Below the pieces are notes generated by a model. That model was not told the origin of the DNA. It saw only the letters and a list, made by a program, of their open reading frames with translations, and did no database searches. DNA of 22,803 nt from Chara braunii (taxonomy: Eukaryota; Streptophyta; Charophyceae; Charales; Characeae): positions 1,269,705 to 1,292,507 of the forward strand of contig BFEA01000052.1 of assembly GCA_003427395.1 (NCBI GenBank), written 5' to 3'. Below are positions 20,935-22,803 of this stretch, one piece after another; within the stretch, counting starts at the first letter, position 1, and every line of letters starts with the position of its first letter. Position numbers and translations under genes: made by a program.

Positions 20935-21570
20935 GTAGTCTTGAGCCTCGCTCCAGTACTCAACCATCAACACGCATCTGGCAATTAAGAAATACTCCGT
21001 TTTACTCATCACGTTCCTTCATCTGGGTTAGAACTTGGGTTTGCATTTCAACAGTTCCTGGGTCTACCCACTGAGGGCATACTCACACGGGGACCTATAA
21101 TCCCAAAATCCCCAAAAAAAGGCGAAAAGGTCGGTCACACTGATCTATCAAATTCGCAAATGTAGTATTCCAATGCCCATTTGTCAGCGGCCCAGGAAGC
21201 CGCGGGGCAAGGGATTTTGCGGTCACCTCTGGAGGTGACCGCAAATTCCCAGAGGTGACCGCAAATTCCTTCTTTTTTTTTTTGCATTGTCTTCAAAAAT
21301 TGACAAAAAATCGTTCACAAAAGTTCTTGCACAATTGGTGGATAGCGCCGCGTGACCAGCCAAGTACTAAATCCCCATTTTTCCAGACGGCCGAGACCTT
21401 GTCCCATCTGAAAAGGTACAGCAGTGCGACGTGAACCATGTCCAAAACCTCCAATCGACCCTTCCCAAATCCGCATATTTTGCAGATTTGGGGTCGCCGT
21501 GTGAGTATGCACTCACACGGGGACCTGTAATCCCAAAATTACAAAAAGAAGGGGAAACGCCGGTCACATG

Positions 21571-22026
21571 GGGGCTCGTTCGACACTCCTTGGGGCGTCC
21601 TCGGGGCCGAAGGAAGTTTCCTTGGGGGTTTTCAAGGAAATTCCCACCATCGTTCCACATGTCCTTGGGGACGTCGGCCGAGGACATTTCCTTCGAACGA
21701 TATCAGACAAGAAAAAATAAAAGGAAAAAAAAATCAAATGTGTTTGAGGCCTTTAGCCAATAGGGTGCCGTCACGATCCAGATTCTTGGTTGTAACGTCT
21801 CTCTACCCATGTGTCCGCTCCTCTCCGTGAAACGCGGATTCCTTTTGCCCAAGGGACCTCGTGAGGTCCCTTGGGCAAAAGGAAGAAATGGCTGGGGAAT
21901 CCTCGGAGCCCAAGGAATCTCCTTCCGAGTGTTTTCACTTTTTTTTTTCGACTGCATCCCCGAGGATAGGTGGAACGAGCAATTCCTCGAGGACTTTACG
22001 CGCCCAAGGAGTGTCGACCGAGCCCC
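21571..22026. mobile_element. 456-bp non-autonomous TIR DNA transposon
   Basis: The terminal inverted repeats are 24 bp with one mismatch (21571-21594 and 22003-22026, starting GGGGCTCG and sharing TCGACACTCCTTGGG). The trinucleotide ATG flanks both ends (21568-21570, 22027-22029). The tandem copy at about 21131-21146 preserves the empty site: CGGTCAC-ACT-GATCTA there against CGGTCAC-ATG-(element)-ATG-GATCTA here, which supports a 3-bp target duplication. No transposase is encoded. A 3-bp duplication occurs in PIF/Harbinger and CACTA elements, but the target ATG and the GGGGCTCG end are not diagnostic of either, so the superfamily is open. Confidence 0.85.
21839..21884. repeat. Near-perfect 46-bp palindrome inside the TIR element
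   Basis: Two 22-nt arms (21839-21860 and 21863-21884) are exactly complementary with only a GT spacer. The key word is TTTGCCCAAGGGACCTC and its inverse. The palindrome sits near the middle of the 456-bp transposon. Transcribed from either strand it would form a very stable hairpin. Confidence 0.9.
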
Positions 22027-22584
22027 ATGGATCTACCAAATTCGCAAATGTACTATTCCAGTACCCATTTGTCAGCGGCCAGGGAAGCGGCGGGGCAAGG
22101 GATTTGAGGTGACCGCAAAGACCCTATTTTTTTTGCATTTTCTTCAAAAATTAACAAAATTCGTTCACAGAAGTTCTTGCACAATTTGTGAATGGCGCCG
22201 TGTGACCAGCCAAGTACCAAATCCTCATTTCTCCAGACGGCTGCGACCTTCTCCCACCTGAAAAGGTACGCCAGTGTGACGTGAACCGTACCCAAAACCT
22301 CAAATCGCCGAAAATCGGCCCTTCCCAAATCCGCATTTTTTGCGGATTTGGGGTCGCTGTGTGAGTATGCCCAGATACAGAGACGCTCGCCCAAACCTGC
22401 ATTTTTTGCGGATTTGGGGTCGTCATGTGGAGGATTTTTATCTGATTGGCCGGATACATTTCCACCTGTCGACCTTGTGACGTGTGTAGGGACCACTTCT
22501 GCTAGTACAGGTGGAGCGAGGCGCTCGCCCCACCATTGTCGAAACCAAAATATAACGAATGCATCTGCAGAAAGTGATAAGATG

Positions 22585-22719
22585 CATTCTTTGTCCTTTG
22601 AGACGTCTGTTAAAATTGGAACGATACGGAGAAGATTAGCATGCCCCCTGCGCAAGGATGACACACATAAATCGAGAAATGGCCCAATAAAAAAAAAGAA
22701 AAAAAAAAACATTCTTTGT
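22585..22719 (+). mobile_element. Retroposed U6 unit with A-rich tail and 10-bp target duplication
   Basis: CATTCTTTGT occurs at 22585-22594, overlapping the first two bases of the U6 copy, and again at 22710-22719, immediately after the A-rich tail (22689-22709). A perfect 10-bp duplication, a precise U6 5' end and an A-rich 3' tail are the known signs of LINE-type target-primed retroposition. Confidence 0.85.
22593..22687 (+). pseudogene. U6 snRNA retropseudogene
   Basis: The block matches U6 snRNA from the 5' GTCC to the 3' GGCCCAA. Recognisable parts in order are a decayed 5' stem-loop (about two bases shorter than normal), AAAATTGGAACGATAC, AGAAGATTAGCATG, CCCTGCGCAAGGATGACAC and the plant-type ATAAATCGAGAAATGG. 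The invariant ACAGAGA box, which pairs with the 5' splice site, reads ACGGAGA (22627-22633), and GCATGGCCCC reads GCATGCCCCC. There is no T-run terminator; the copy ends in an A-rich tail. I see no plant upstream sequence element, and the TATA-like TATAAC at 22551 is about 42 bp upstream, farther than expected. It is therefore almost certainly not a functional gene. Confidence 0.9.
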
Positions 22720-22786
22720 AGTAACAGATCAATCGTGCCATTCTCTGTCGGAGATGAACTAAGTACGTTTTTCGTTTAGCGGGCCT

Positions 22787-22803
22787 TTTGTGTGTGTGTG
22801 TGT
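22787..22803. repeat. GT microsatellite at the window edge
   Basis: Alternating T and G runs to the last base, so the repeat probably continues beyond the window. Confidence 0.8.

Larger units (their letters stand above)
21081..22370. repeat. 430-bp tandem duplication, second copy carrying an insertion
   Basis: Unit A (21081-21510) and unit B (21511-22370) both start ACTCACACGGGGACCT and both end GTGTGAGTATGC. Without the 459 bp of inserted DNA and duplicated target, unit B is about 401 bp. It is shorter mainly because unit A has extra GAGGTGACCGCA repeats at 21230-21260. A partial third copy of the GCATTTTTTGCGGATTTGGGGTCG end follows at 22388-22430. Both units contain several short perfect hairpins. 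No gene was supported. Confidence 0.85.

Noticed and set aside
21809-22261. 150-codon plus-strand frame
   Set aside because: It spans the TIR transposon boundary into the tandem duplication, so it is a chance fusion of unrelated sequences.
22545-22592. Possible Pol III promoter for the U6 copy
   Set aside because: No plant upstream sequence element was seen, the TATA-like word is too far upstream, and the direct repeats show retroposition.
22053-22712. Longest open frame on the minus strand (219 codons)
   Set aside because: It runs through the A-rich tail of the U6 copy (giving a Phe run), the U6 sequence itself, and unit B of the tandem duplication. It has no recognisable domain.

Overview
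The window looks like repeat-rich, gene-poor nuclear DNA of a land plant. Two signals support a plant. One is a U6 snRNA copy with the plant-type 3' end (ATAAATCGAGAAATGG). The other is a primer-binding site complementary to the 3' end of plant tRNA-Asp, the primer typical of plant Tat/Athila-type Ty3/gypsy retrotransposons. I cannot place the lineage further. No protein-coding gene can be supported; the long open frames either come from repeats or cross element boundaries.

Layout. Positions 1-400 are a low-complexity flank. About 401-20337 is one very large LTR retrotransposon on the + strand. It has a 5' LTR of about 6.4 kb (401-6836), a tRNA-Asp-type primer-binding site starting four bases later (6841-6858), an internal domain of about 7.9 kb with no recognisable gag-pol, and a 3' LTR of about 5.6 kb (about 14741-20337). 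The two LTRs align almost end to end. In one stretch compared by hand (about 220 bp) I counted about 17 substitutions, 14 of them transitions, so the insertion is old. A large element with long LTRs and a non-coding interior fits the LARD class, which would need enzymes from an autonomous partner.

The LTRs differ by clear indels. About 1.38 kb (4713-6089) exists only in the 5' LTR. The 3' LTR carries a 522-bp inverted-repeat transposon (17179-17700), a 192-bp tandem duplication (17760-18143) and 68 extra bp near its end. Both LTRs contain several arrays of a diverged unit of about 40 bp. The internal domain is a patchwork of tandem repeats: about 54 bp, about 71 bp, a dimeric 383-bp higher-order repeat, a C-rich tract, and a long TGA-rich array with an assembly N at 12191.

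Right of the element, 20338-22803 holds a small foldback repeat, a 430-bp tandem duplication, a 456-bp TIR transposon inserted in the second duplicate with its empty site kept in the first, and a U6 retropseudogene with an A-rich tail and a perfect 10-bp target-site duplication. Together these record several generations of transposition: an LTR element, at least two TIR or foldback DNA elements, and LINE-type retroposition.
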